64,000 nucleotides of DNA, taken from assembly GCA_963682055.1 (NCBI GenBank), contig OY821751.1, forward strand, positions 1,364,001 through 1,428,000, read 5' to 3'. The stretch comes from Primula veris (Eukaryota; Streptophyta; Magnoliopsida; Ericales; Primulaceae). The notes beneath the pieces were generated by a model. The model was not told where the DNA came from. It ran no database searches and saw only the letters and a program-made list of their open reading frames with translations. Of this stretch, positions 24,472 to 34,475 are shown in pieces (position 1 is the stretch's first letter; every line of letters begins with the position of its first letter). Made by a program: the position numbers and the translations under genes.

Positions 24472-25846
24472 TCGTAGTTTTTGAGTCCTTTAGTGTATTT
24501 TTTGTGCCGATTTTCGTCCCTTCGTCTTCTGTCTAGGTTTGGGATTTAATGTGTAGTGTGTATTGATCTGAAGATGTAGTCTTAACCACGGAAATATCAT
24601 CTGAGGCGGTATTTGCTTTCGTATGTTTTCGCTAGGGTAGGTTGTTAGTTGTGTTTATTAAGATTTGCGTTTCCCAAGATTTTTTGTAATATTCTTACCC
24701 TTTGAATTGACTGTAGTACTCGAATCTAATCGTTCTGTTTTCTTCAATGTTCATTATGTGGTTGATTTTGTTATTGCATTGCACACTGACCACTAACCTA
24801 TGCAATTTTGAACTTTTTAAGTGCCTCAAGTTGTCGCTCCAGTGTATATTAATGACGTTTGTTTTAGTTCAGAGCCTAATCAAAATGAGGATCTTCTGTT
24901 TTTGTGTTTTTCAGCAAAGGGTTGGAATTGGTTCATTGGTTTTCTTGATCCTCTTTTTGCACTGTTCATTTTATTTTACGTTTTCCTAGCTAGGTCAACT
25001 TTTTGTGTGGATTGATACCAAAACAAACAAATAAATCTTGGATTGCTTCCTATGAGAAATTGCACAACAGCTCATATTACTATTCAGTGATGTCAATTCT
25101 ATAGATACTCTTGAACACGATCAAATTGATGAATTGACATTCATGGGAAATTAAGATTTAGTTTTTTATTTATTTTAAACATCAATTATTTCCATCTTCA
25201 GAAGGTTGCAATAGTTCCGTCCAATGTTCTAAAAGGCGCAAGACAGAATTTAGACGGAAGTTGTCTGCCACATAATCGCGCCTAATCACTGCCTAATCTG
25301 ATGGGCTTCTAGGCTCCGCCTAGTGCCTAGGCTCTGTCTAATTTCCGCCTAGGCGCGCCTTTTAGAACACTGGTTCCGTCAAATTGTCTTCTTTGGGTCG
25401 ACATATTTGGTATTGACATGTAAATAACTAGGTTAACGAAATAGATAGAACTCGAGAAAAAATTAAATGAATCCGTACAGTATTGTTATGATGATTAACG
25501 AGTGCAAGTTATAAATCACCTGCTAATGCAAAAATAAATTATTACTAAATAACAAGAAATGCACAGCTTAACAATCAAAACTGGGAACTAGGAAGCGATG
25601 CGGCTCGATTATATTCATACCCTTGTAATCAATAACAAAAAACTCCAAACTATCATAAAGCTTAAAAAGGAGAAATTAATTTAACAAGCCTGAAAGGAAG
25701 TGAGAACAAAAGTTTATAGAAGTCACACACTTCATGTTCATATTCAAGAGTTATGAAACCACAAACGGAAAGCAATAAGATAATTTAAACAGCATCACAG
25801 TTTTGAACTTGGGTCACAAAGTTTCTTTGCTAGTAAGATGAAAATT
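24472..25846. other. Convergent intergenic region between CRWN and UMP1
   Basis: CRWN 3' UTR (from 24472) and UMP1 3' UTR (ending above 25600) face each other. A MITE with a perfect target duplication is at 25222-25372. No further gene seen. Confidence 0.55.
25222..25372. mobile_element. hAT-type MITE with perfect 8-bp target duplication
   Basis: A 151-bp element beginning caatgttctaaaaggcgc and ending gcgccttttagaacactg, flanked on both sides by gttccgtc (25214-25221 and 25373-25380). The body contains repeated gcctag/ctaggc and no ORF. The 8-bp duplication and CAxTG termini indicate hAT. Confidence 0.85.
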
Positions 25847-28800
25847 TCATATGAAACTAGGGTGAGTGGGTCCCTTTGAAACTCCAAGACGAACTTCCAT
25901 TCCATGATGCATGTCGAATGGGCGGATTGTCTCGGACTCACGTGGATCTGCAACAAGTGCAGACATAAAATGTAAGTAACCAAATCAAGTGAAAAGCTTG
26001 CGAAAAAGAATTAGAGCTAAGATATTAAATGTTCCATGTTTCAGCATTATGATCACTATAGTAGGAGCAGAGTTAATGTGTGTAGTAAGTCATTACAAAA
26101 ACTTGAAATCCGCAGTTTGCATAATGAACTTTGACTTGTAAAAAAGGAAGAAAAAAAAGAAGAGCGAGAATTGAAGTAAAATCTATATCTAGTCCGTTTC
26201 CATAATTTTAATCTCCCAGGAACCCGTAAAAACTCCTTACTTTCGACAAGGTTACACTAGGTAAAGTTCGACAATGTGTAATCTTGTTCAAGAGTCGAGA
26301 TGTTATAAGAGAGTACAATATACTGATACAGTTAAAACGTTCATTCCTAACCCAAATCTACAAGTGCCTAACGGAACTCCAATTATCTCTAGTTGTTATT
26401 CTATAGCATGTCAGTGGAAATAGATACTAAAAAACAAGAAAAGACATAGGGCCAACTGAAGTTAAACTTCAAATCACTGACGACAAGGAACAAAGTTGAC
26501 ATGAATGCAAGACGTAACACTGACAAGTAAATGATGAAACAATAAGGTATATAACTCGATGTAGGTACCATTCAAATAGTCTTCAAATCCGAAGTCTTCC
26601 AATCCTCCAGTTAGAGCTTCAAATCCAAGCATTGAAGAAGGAATCAGACCCGGAGGCCTTTGGAACCTGCATATTTACAGAAATAAAACAAGGTTAATAT
26701 TTAAAGACAATATTTTTAAGAAAGTAAACATTCTAACCATGTACACACAGCAGATGCAACGACCTAATATGAATCTAAACACGTAGATAAAAGATTTAAA
26801 GTAAAACCCTCTGAAGCCCTAATGATGATGGTGATCAGTGATGCTCAATGGCGGAACCATGAATTGCCTGTGGGAGGGGCTAAAAATTATGTAAGGGATT
26901 TTTTGTACTTATGAGGTTGGAAGTGATATGTATGGAAAAGTTAGGACTAATTTACATAGACACCTCTTCTGACCACTTATGCTTTGTTTTACAATATTGG
27001 AAGTGAATTGTTTAAGGACTTGTCGGACGCATAGTGAAGAATCTGTCACACCTTACTATCCTTTTCGATCTATCTTAAAATGTACAAACAAAACCAACAA
27101 GATACTTCATACTAAGCGTTAGATGCTAGGTTCTAGGCCCTAAGGACCTCTCCTTTTGTCTTTGTAGTGGCAAAATAATGAGTGAACTTACTTTCAAATA
27201 TTCAGTTGTTAGTCAACTATTTTTTATGGAGTACTTGCCGTACAGTTGCAACCTTCAGTTGCAACTCCGTTACAACTGAGACAAACGGTCAAATTCAGTG
27301 AATATTCATTCTGTCAAGAGAGCAAAGTGAGGTTTTCAATACAATTCAAAGTTTAGAGAGGGAAGAACTCAAAAATCTACGAATGATTTATACTTATCAA
27401 GGTGGGATACCGTTAATTAGTTTATAGTAATTGTGCGATAAGTAGATATTGGAAAGGGTTCAAATTATTGTAAGTTTTGAGTTTATAACCTTAACGATAT
27501 CAATGCATATTGGGTGAGTGTTTAGGTCGAACTCCGCTAACAAGCTTTGGGTGTTGTTAAATTATGTTCAATTATAATTTCAGAAACTTACAGTTGCACT
27601 TTGGTTACAACTGAGTTCCACCTGAAACTGCTCAACAACATTCAGAACTAAGGCTCAAGTAATTTCACCATCCATCACCAGATAGTAGATACTAAGATAA
27701 ACTTTTAGTTTTCTCTCTACGACATAGGTTTATGGCCCAAACAAGCCATATAACAAAGTTTCAACTTTTTATAGATATTGATTAGGATCTCAACTAACAT
27801 ACTTTTTTATAAGCCGTTACATTGACTTGTCCATCCCACCTTACGATTTTTGTCTTTACCTTCGAAAAGGCTAAAGATTTTGAGCTAGATCAATCTAGCT
27901 TTCTCTGTTTCATCCTGGGTTGAAAGAAAACTACCATGCGTAAAAACTAATAAACTCATCAATTTTTAACGAAACACAAACAAAACCCCTAATTTGGGTC
28001 TCAGCGACTGCTCCAGTTCATCATACACCAAAATAACTAAATTACAAACACAATTTTATACACAATTATCGAGCAAGGATTTCTCTATTAAAGTTCATCT
28101 TTGAAGGGAAAGCTGAGCCAACCTCAAAGCTACTATGCCTAACAGCTACTATGGCTACGAAAGATCCCGCCTTGATAAAAAAGCTACTATCTTAAAAGCT
28201 AAAATCAAACAACCTCTCTAAAAAGATCACCCAAATGAAGTCTTCGCATATATTTTAATCACTTTCTCATACATTATCCAAAAAAGAAAATCTTAAATTG
28301 ATCTAGAACTTTTCATCACTGCAAGCTGTTCAAATTACCAGTAAACAAAAACCAAAGTAACAAAACAAAACAAAACAAAACAAAAAAAGCAGCAAATGAT
28401 ATGTATATATATAATTAGCAAACAAGGATTTGATGGCAAAAAAGATCACCATTAACTGATCAAAAACATATCATCCTCCAAAACACATCATTGCAAGAAT
28501 TTGGAGAAGGTAAGAGTCTAAGTTACGGGAAAAAAAACACCAAATACCAAAAATACTAAGTTACACAAATAAATAAATAAAATCCTCCTTTGACTCATAC
28601 ATGAAGGCAAAGCACAGAAGCAACAATATCCAAAAGCTATATGCCTAAAAAAACAAAATAAATCCTAAATCACCCTCTAAATCAACACCTTAACACAGAT
28701 TTAAATCACTTTGTAATACATGAATGCAAGCAGTTCAGAAGAAAAATAATCAGAAGCCGAATTCATCATATAACAAAAAACCCAAGTTACAAAAGCAGAA

Positions 28801-31800
28801 AACGCAAATTAAAAAAAATTATTATTACCGGGCAAGGATTTGACGATAATAACTCAACCTTTAATTGAGACCAAGTTACAAAAAAACCAAATTCCCCAAT
28901 ACAAAGAACCAAGTTACAAAATCAGAAAAACAGCAAATAATATAAATACCCAGCAAGGATTTCACAATCAAAGTCCATTGTCAAAGGAAAAGCAGAGCCA
29001 ACTATGAAGCTACATACTTGAAAACTCCACTTACTATAAAAAGACCCTATCTATAGAAAAGGCTAATATGGCTAGAAGATAAAATGAAACAAAATGACCA
29101 AAACATAGATTTCAATCACTTTTTGAAACATGAATTCAAGCAGTTCAAACGGAAACCGACAAAAACCCAATTCACCAACTACCAAAAAACCCAAGTTACG
29201 AAACAAAACAATTTAGTCTTTAATCCATCAAAAAAATATTATCCCCCAAAACACATCACTGCAAGAAACTAAGTTACATGCACCTCAATTAATTAAATAC
29301 CAAAAACCCGAGTTAGAAAAACCAAAAACATAAGTAGTACAAAGGGCTGCTAAAGCTCCTGCAACGCGCGGGGTTCAGGGAGAGATCGGGCCACTTTGGG
29401 CCTAATGTAGACAGCCTTTCCTTGCATTTCTGCAAGAGGCTGGTTCAACGATCGAACCTATGACCTCTAGGTCACATGACAGCAACCTTACTGTTGCACC
29501 AAGAATTTGATGATCAAACTCCAGATTCAAAAAGAAATCTAGCCAACTCAAAGCTATCATGCCTAAAAATGACCCTGCTTTTAAAAGAAACTTCTATACA
29601 TAAAAGTTAAAATCAAACAAACTCTAAAATGCCCTATAAAATTACACCTTAACACAAATTTCAATCTGAATCACTGTCCAATGCAAGCAGTTCAAACCAA
29701 AAACAAACAAAAACCCAATTCACCGACTACAAAAAAAAAAACAAGTTACAAACCAAAAGCATAATCTTTAACTGATAAAAAAAAATTCATTCCTTAAAAT
29801 TTATCACTGCAAGAGACTAAGTTACCAAAAAAATCCAATTCATCAAATACCGAAAAACTAAGATACAAAACGAACAAAAATCACAAATAACAAATGTAAT
29901 TACCTAGCAAGGATTTGACGATCAAAGTCCATCCTCAAAGGAAAAGCAGACCCATATGTACTTGCCAAAAGATTCCTATCCATCTGTTCTTTCTCCTCCT
30001 TTACCTAATCAAAACATATTTAACTTATAAGAACATCATACACTGTAAATCATTCACATTTGTATTGATCAAAATCTTATATCCCATTAACACTGTCAGG
30101 TTTTACTACTTGCTATGACTTTATAAATACGACAATTAACTTTTTAGATATTTTTTTGAAAAGTTCATCATAATTCACATTACATTAGCCCAAGTAACTA
30201 TTCTCCAGACTTTTCCCCCCCTCTCTAATTCAATAAGCAACCACCCATTTTTTAGTGGATAATAGCTAAAACAGTATATATACATCTAACTATAATTGTG
30301 GAACTCAAAAACCTTTTTGTAAACTATTAAATTTCATTGTAATATACAACACAAAACCATAACCTTGGAACTCAAAGACCTTTTTTTTTCTTCTTTTTTT
30401 GATAATATAAATCCCGGGTAATAACAACAATGGGGAATACTAAATAGGTATACAATCTGACTAAATATGTATGTATATACAACACAAAATTATAACCTTG
30501 GTACACAAAGACGCTGTCTTTATTCTTTTTTTGATAAAATGAATTCTGGGTAATAACAACAAGAGGGAATAAACAACAATCCTGACTAAGTGCCTATTTG
30601 GCCACAGATTTTTGTTGCAGTTTAAATCGCTTTTTGATTAGGAAAAGCTATTTTAGTTTAGTATATTAGCCTTTTCAGCTTTTCAAAAGCTAGTTTTTGT
30701 GTCAAAAGAGTATGGGGATTTTTGTAGTTTTTTCGAACTAAATCATTTTATATGTTTACAAGTCGCTTATAAGTTAACATAAGTGAAAAATGACTTATCA
30801 ACAAAATTAAGTTATGTCACTGATAGGTCAATAAAGCTAAGGTGGTGCCAAAAACTTCTTTAAGCAAGTTTTTTTCTCATTGCTTTTTAAAAGCAGCTTT
30901 TTGACCAGAAAAACCGATGCCAAACGCGCCCTAAACATGTATATATATATAATAAGGCCATAAACCTTGGAACAAAAAGACCTTGTCTTTATTCTTTTTT
31001 TTTTATAAAATAAAATCTGGGTAATAGCAACAAGGGGGCATACTAAAAGGGTAAACAACAATCCTCACTAAACATGTATGTATATAACCATGGAATCGTC
31101 TGGCATCAGATTTTTTGGGTCCAAAAGCTGCTTTTTAAAAAGCAACGAGAAAAAAGGTTGCTTAAAAAAAGCGGTGTAGTGTTTGGCACCAGCCGCACCA
31201 CTGCAACTCTTTTACTTATAAGTGACTTATAACTTTTTTTTATTGATTTCTGGAAATTTTAATGTGAAAAAAACTATAAAAAAAATCCATACATTCCTAG
31301 CTTCTCTGCTTTTCATCTTTTTTTAGCTTCTTAAAAGCTAAAAAAGTGACATACCAAACACCTATGAAATTTATTAATCAAAAAGCTAAAACAGCTAAAA
31401 AAGATAATAAAAAAAGTTGTTGTCCAAACATGCACAATATTTGATCCAAATAACTAGTTTTAACACTGTTGAGACCAAATCTTAGAGTATCGTTTTGTAT
31501 TCCACCTATTTAAACTTATAAGTGACAGTTTTTATTTCTGGAAAATTTAATGTGCAGAAACTAAAAAAATCCACAAATTACTAGCTTCTATGCTTTTGAG
31601 CTTTTTTGACCCAAAAGCTAGCTTTTAAAAAGCTAAAAAGCTGACATACCAAACACCCATTGATTTTCTTAATCAAAAAGCTAAAAAATTAATTAAAAAA
31701 AACTGTTTCCAAACATGTACTATATACAGTAAATTGTAAATTCTCACCTTCTCTGCTTTTAAGCTTTTTGACACCAAAAAAGCTAAAAAAACTAACATAC

Positions 31801-32166
31801 CAAAAACCCATGATTTATTTTTAATCAAAAAAGCTAAAACAGCTAAAAAAAAAGCTGTTGGCCAAACATGCACAATATTGATCCAAATAACTACTATTTT
31901 GCAAGTAATAACAACAATGGTATTATACAACAAAATCCTGACTAAACATGTATGTATATATACAACTATATACAGTAAAAAATATATAGAAAAATTACAA
32001 AAAAATAAAAATAGAAAAAAGGGAGTTATACCGATTTGTAAGAAGATTCAAGAGGATGAGAACCAATAATCTGAGACCTAACACTGTTTAAACCAAATCT
32101 TAAAGTATCGTTTTGTATTCCACCTATCTCATGCTCTATTTTGTTCTCTTTCTTTATTACCTCCAT
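25847..32166 (-). CDS. UMP1: Proteasome maturation factor UMP1/POMP
   Basis: Chaperone that joins half-proteasomes during 20S core assembly and is degraded as its first substrate. Exons on minus: 32166-32032, 30004-29904, 26666-26569, 25947-25847, giving 144 residues, close to the family's 140. Hallmarks: exon 1 EHEIGGIQNDTLRFGLNSV then GSHPLE; exon 2 STYGSAFPLRMDFDRQILAR; exon 3 FQRPPGLIPSSMLGFEAL then FGFEDYLN; exon 4 DPRESETIRPFDMHHGMEVR and LGVSKGPTHPSF before TGA. All junctions are GT-AG and phases agree (0, 2, 0 counting from each exon start remainder). Introns are 2.0, 3.2 and 0.6 kb and hold repeats that include damaged copies of exons 1 and 2. Start chosen because the next upstream exon-like copies have stops. 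It appears intact. Confidence 0.93.
28060..29903 (-). repeat. Array of degenerate UMP1 exon 2 copies in intron 2
   Basis: The end of exon 2 reads (plus strand) agcaaggatttgacgatc then aaagtccatcctcaaagg. Related segments recur at about 28070, 28423, 28833, 28951 and 29508, several followed by aaagcagagcc-like sequence. Between them a second block recurs (aatgcaagcagttcaaac, cccaattcaccaacta, ccaagttacaaa) near 28690, 29110 and 29650. Spacing is irregular, 120-560 bp. The copies carry mismatches and lack the upstream half of the exon. Confidence 0.75.
29344..29502 (-). mobile_element. tRNA-derived SINE
   Basis: Read on minus it starts ttggtgcaacagtaaggttg (box A-like) and continues through ctagaggtcataggttcgatc (box B GGTTCGATC) to cagcctcttgcagaaatg. 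This is a familiar plant Au-type SINE layout. It lies inside UMP1 intron 2 and abuts one of the exon 2 ghost copies. Confidence 0.75.
30350..31065. repeat. Tandem repeats in UMP1 intron 1
   Basis: The module ataaccttggaactcaaag, cttt-rich tract, gataaaat, ctgggtaataacaacaa recurs at about 30357-30440, 30493-30575 and 30960-31040, with a further partial near 31900. Between copies lie GCTTTT/AAAAGC foldback sequences. Confidence 0.7.
30590..31870. repeat. Cluster of AAAAGC/GCTTTT foldback elements in UMP1 intron 1
   Basis: At least three related blocks (about 30590-30935, 31095-31430, 31540-31870). Each begins near aaaagctgctttt/agcttttt and ends with ccaaacatgcac or ccaaacgcgcc. A similar block is at 14765-15310. 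Probably non-autonomous DNA elements; boundaries are not exact. Confidence 0.5.
31461..31509 (-). pseudogene. Partial UMP1 exon 1 copy inside intron 1
   Basis: Reads (plus) aacactgttgagaccaaatc then ttagagtatcgttttg and tattccacctat, matching the middle of the real exon 1 at about 32078-32127 with very few differences. It corresponds to IGGIQNDTLRFGLNSV. It lacks the start codon and splice sites. Confidence 0.8.
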
Positions 32167-32463
32167 TTTTCTCTCTCTCTATATATCTCTATTGTATATT
32201 TGTATGTATATTTTATGTAGTTGGGAGTTATTTGTGACTTTCTGGACAAGAAATAAGAATTTTAATGGGGGGTAAATTGTACTATTTGGGGGATTGATGG
32301 ACTAAATTGGTATTTATTCGAACATTAGAAGGTTGGTACGATTCAGACAAGACGACTTTGGTGGTTGTGTACACTGTACAGTGATTAAAAAAGTCGGTCT
32401 TTTCGGAAATTAAGCAGAACTATGGGGGATTATGCGGAATTATGGGGGATTAGGCGTTACTTG

Positions 32464-32714
32464 TAGGACTGAGTTCGGTCCGGTTCGGTTCGGTTTTTAA
32501 AAAAACCGAAACCGAACATATTTTTCAGTTCGGTTTTTTTCGGTCCAGTTTCGGTTATTTTTCGGTTATTTCGGTCTTTTTCGGGTTTTTTCGTTTTTTT
32601 TTTTCGATTTCGGTCTTTTTCGGTTCGGTTTTATTGAAAACCGAAACCGACCCGAAATTTTTTCGGTTCGGTTATCGATCCGGTTCGGTTTTTCCGATTT
32701 TTCGCACAGCCCTA
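32464..32714. mobile_element. CGGTTCGGTTTT-rich hAT-like element
   Basis: A 251-bp element bounded by taggactg... and ...cagcccta (Ac-like TAGGGCTG termini), with a perfect 8-bp target duplication gttacttg at 32456-32463 and 32715-32722. The body is almost wholly degenerate cggttcggtttt repeats with some inverted ccgaaaccgaa. No ORF with meaning. Confidence 0.75.
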
Positions 32715-33029
32715 GTTACTTGTCTCTTTCTGGATAACAAATAAGTTAAAGGCTACTTACCCGGGAACAAAAAAGTTTGCCTAGTAGGGAGTTAATGCAC
32801 TGTTTGGGGGATTGGGGGACTAAATTTGAGTTTATTAAAACATTGTAAGGTGAGTGCGATTCCGACGACTTGGTGGTGTGAATGTTTTGAAAATCATGAC
32901 TAATCGGAAATTAAGCGGAACTTTAGCGTCCGATTCTAGAAGGCTAACAAATTAAGCGGGACCGACGAAAAAAAGCTATTTACTGCCTAATCCTATCAAG
33001 TTGTCGGAAAAAAGCTATTTACGGGATTA

Positions 33030-33063
33030 AATGCTCTATTTTGTTTTTTTTACTACCTCCATT
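33030..33063 (-). pseudogene. UMP1 exon 1 start remnant
   Basis: On minus it begins ATGGAGGTAGTAAA and reaches a stop after eight codons because of a small deletion relative to the functional exon. Its upstream side resembles the UMP1 leader (gagagagaaag, atatatagag). Confidence 0.7.
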
Positions 33064-33426
33064 TTTGCGCTTTCTCTCTCTATATATCTCTATTGTATGT
33101 ATGTGTGTGTGTATTTTATGTAGTTGGGAGTTATTTGTGACTTTCTGCATAAGAAATAAGTAAGGTTAGTGGGTTAAGTGTATCATTGGGGGATAGATGG
33201 ACTAAATTGAGATTTATTACAACATAGTTACCGGAAACCATAGTTACCGGAAACCTTGTTTCCCCTTTTGATAAATTATGCTTTCCGTTTCCTGTTTTCT
33301 TATTATTTCAAATGTAAAATTTAGAATTTAGATTTTTTTTTTATGTTGATGTATATGTATTGACGTCTATGATTGGTACAATTTGAACGACTTGATGGTG
33401 TACATTATTTTAAAAGGCGAGGTTAC

Positions 33427-33497
33427 AAATCTAAGAGTGTCGTTTTGTATTCCACCTATCTCAGCTCTATTTTGTTCTCTTTCTTTACTACCTCCAT
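33427..33497 (-). pseudogene. UMP1 exon 1 ghost copy
   Basis: Minus strand ATGGAGGTAGTAAAGAAAG, then the sequence for GGIQNDTLRF in a shifted frame. Two bases are missing relative to the functional exon, producing an early TAG. The exon is truncated before its normal donor. Confidence 0.8.
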
Positions 33498-34475
33498 CGC
33501 CAACTCTCTCTCTCCATGTATGTATGTATTGCTGAGTTATTTGTGACTTTTTGGACAAGAAATAAGTAAGTCTTGGTGGGGTTAATTGGACTTTTAGGGG
33601 ATTGCTGGACTAAATTTGAATTTATTACAACATTGTAAGGTTGGTAACTTGGTGGTGGACACTGCTTAAAAAAGTCGGTCGGAACTTAAGTGGCATATCG
33701 AGTCTAAAACGCTAACAGATTAGATGCGCTTAAACGGAATAGGCAGGACCGACGGAAAAAAAAAACTATTTACTTCCCTATCCTATCAAGTTGTAAAGAT
33801 TTAGTATTCAAGTTACTTGTTTTTTCAATTTACTCAATATTTGTGTTTCACATCCGCTTAATGCAGTGATGTCCAATTAAACATTATACCTAATTGGTAC
33901 ATGATATAAATACATGTAGTTTAGTCATGTGTATTGCAAGTTGGATTACAAATCAATAAAAATATGATAGTATACACCAGTGAAATAATATAGCGGCAAC
34001 AACCAAGAATGTGTTGATTGGAGATTAAAACATTAATGTTGGGTAGGAATTGACCAAAATAAGTAGGTTGGATCCTTAAATTGCTAAAAATTGATATGTT
34101 AGGTACTATTTTAATTTTTTTTCGTTTATTTTGGTAATAAGAGTTATACTCCAGGAACAGGAAATTAAAAAACCTAGTGGGTTTGGTTGCACTTTACTTT
34201 ATGGAGGATCGTGGATTAAATCTCAATTTATTACAACATTGTAAGGTTGGTACAATTTAGACGACTTGATGATGTACGGTGTTTAAAAAAGCGAGAATAG
34301 TCACAAATTAAGTTGGAACCTAAGTGGCAAACCGAGTTTAGAAACCTGACAGATTCAAGGAGATTAAGCGGAATTATGCGTGATTAGGCGCTATGCGATC
34401 AATTTTCACCTAAAATCTATCATTCTCCTTTGAATATTGGTGGTGTAAAAAGAGGAAATTGTAAAAAGTTGCTCT

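Larger units (their letters stand above)
32167..34475. repeat. Repeated UMP1 upstream region, about five copies
   Basis: The segment upstream of the UMP1 start recurs at about 32167-32455, 32723-33000, 33064-33420, 33498-33790 and 34126-34410. Shared landmarks in order: gagttatttgtgactttctg, aagaaataag, gggggattg.tggactaaatt, ttattacaacattgtaaggt, acgacttggtggtg, aaaaaagtcggtc, aattaagcggaac. Two copies begin with an exon 1 remnant. No intact gene is present. Confidence 0.8.

Noticed and set aside
29344..29502. tRNA gene suggested by box A and box B motifs
   Set aside because: No cloverleaf or acceptor stem; the sequence continues as a SINE body.
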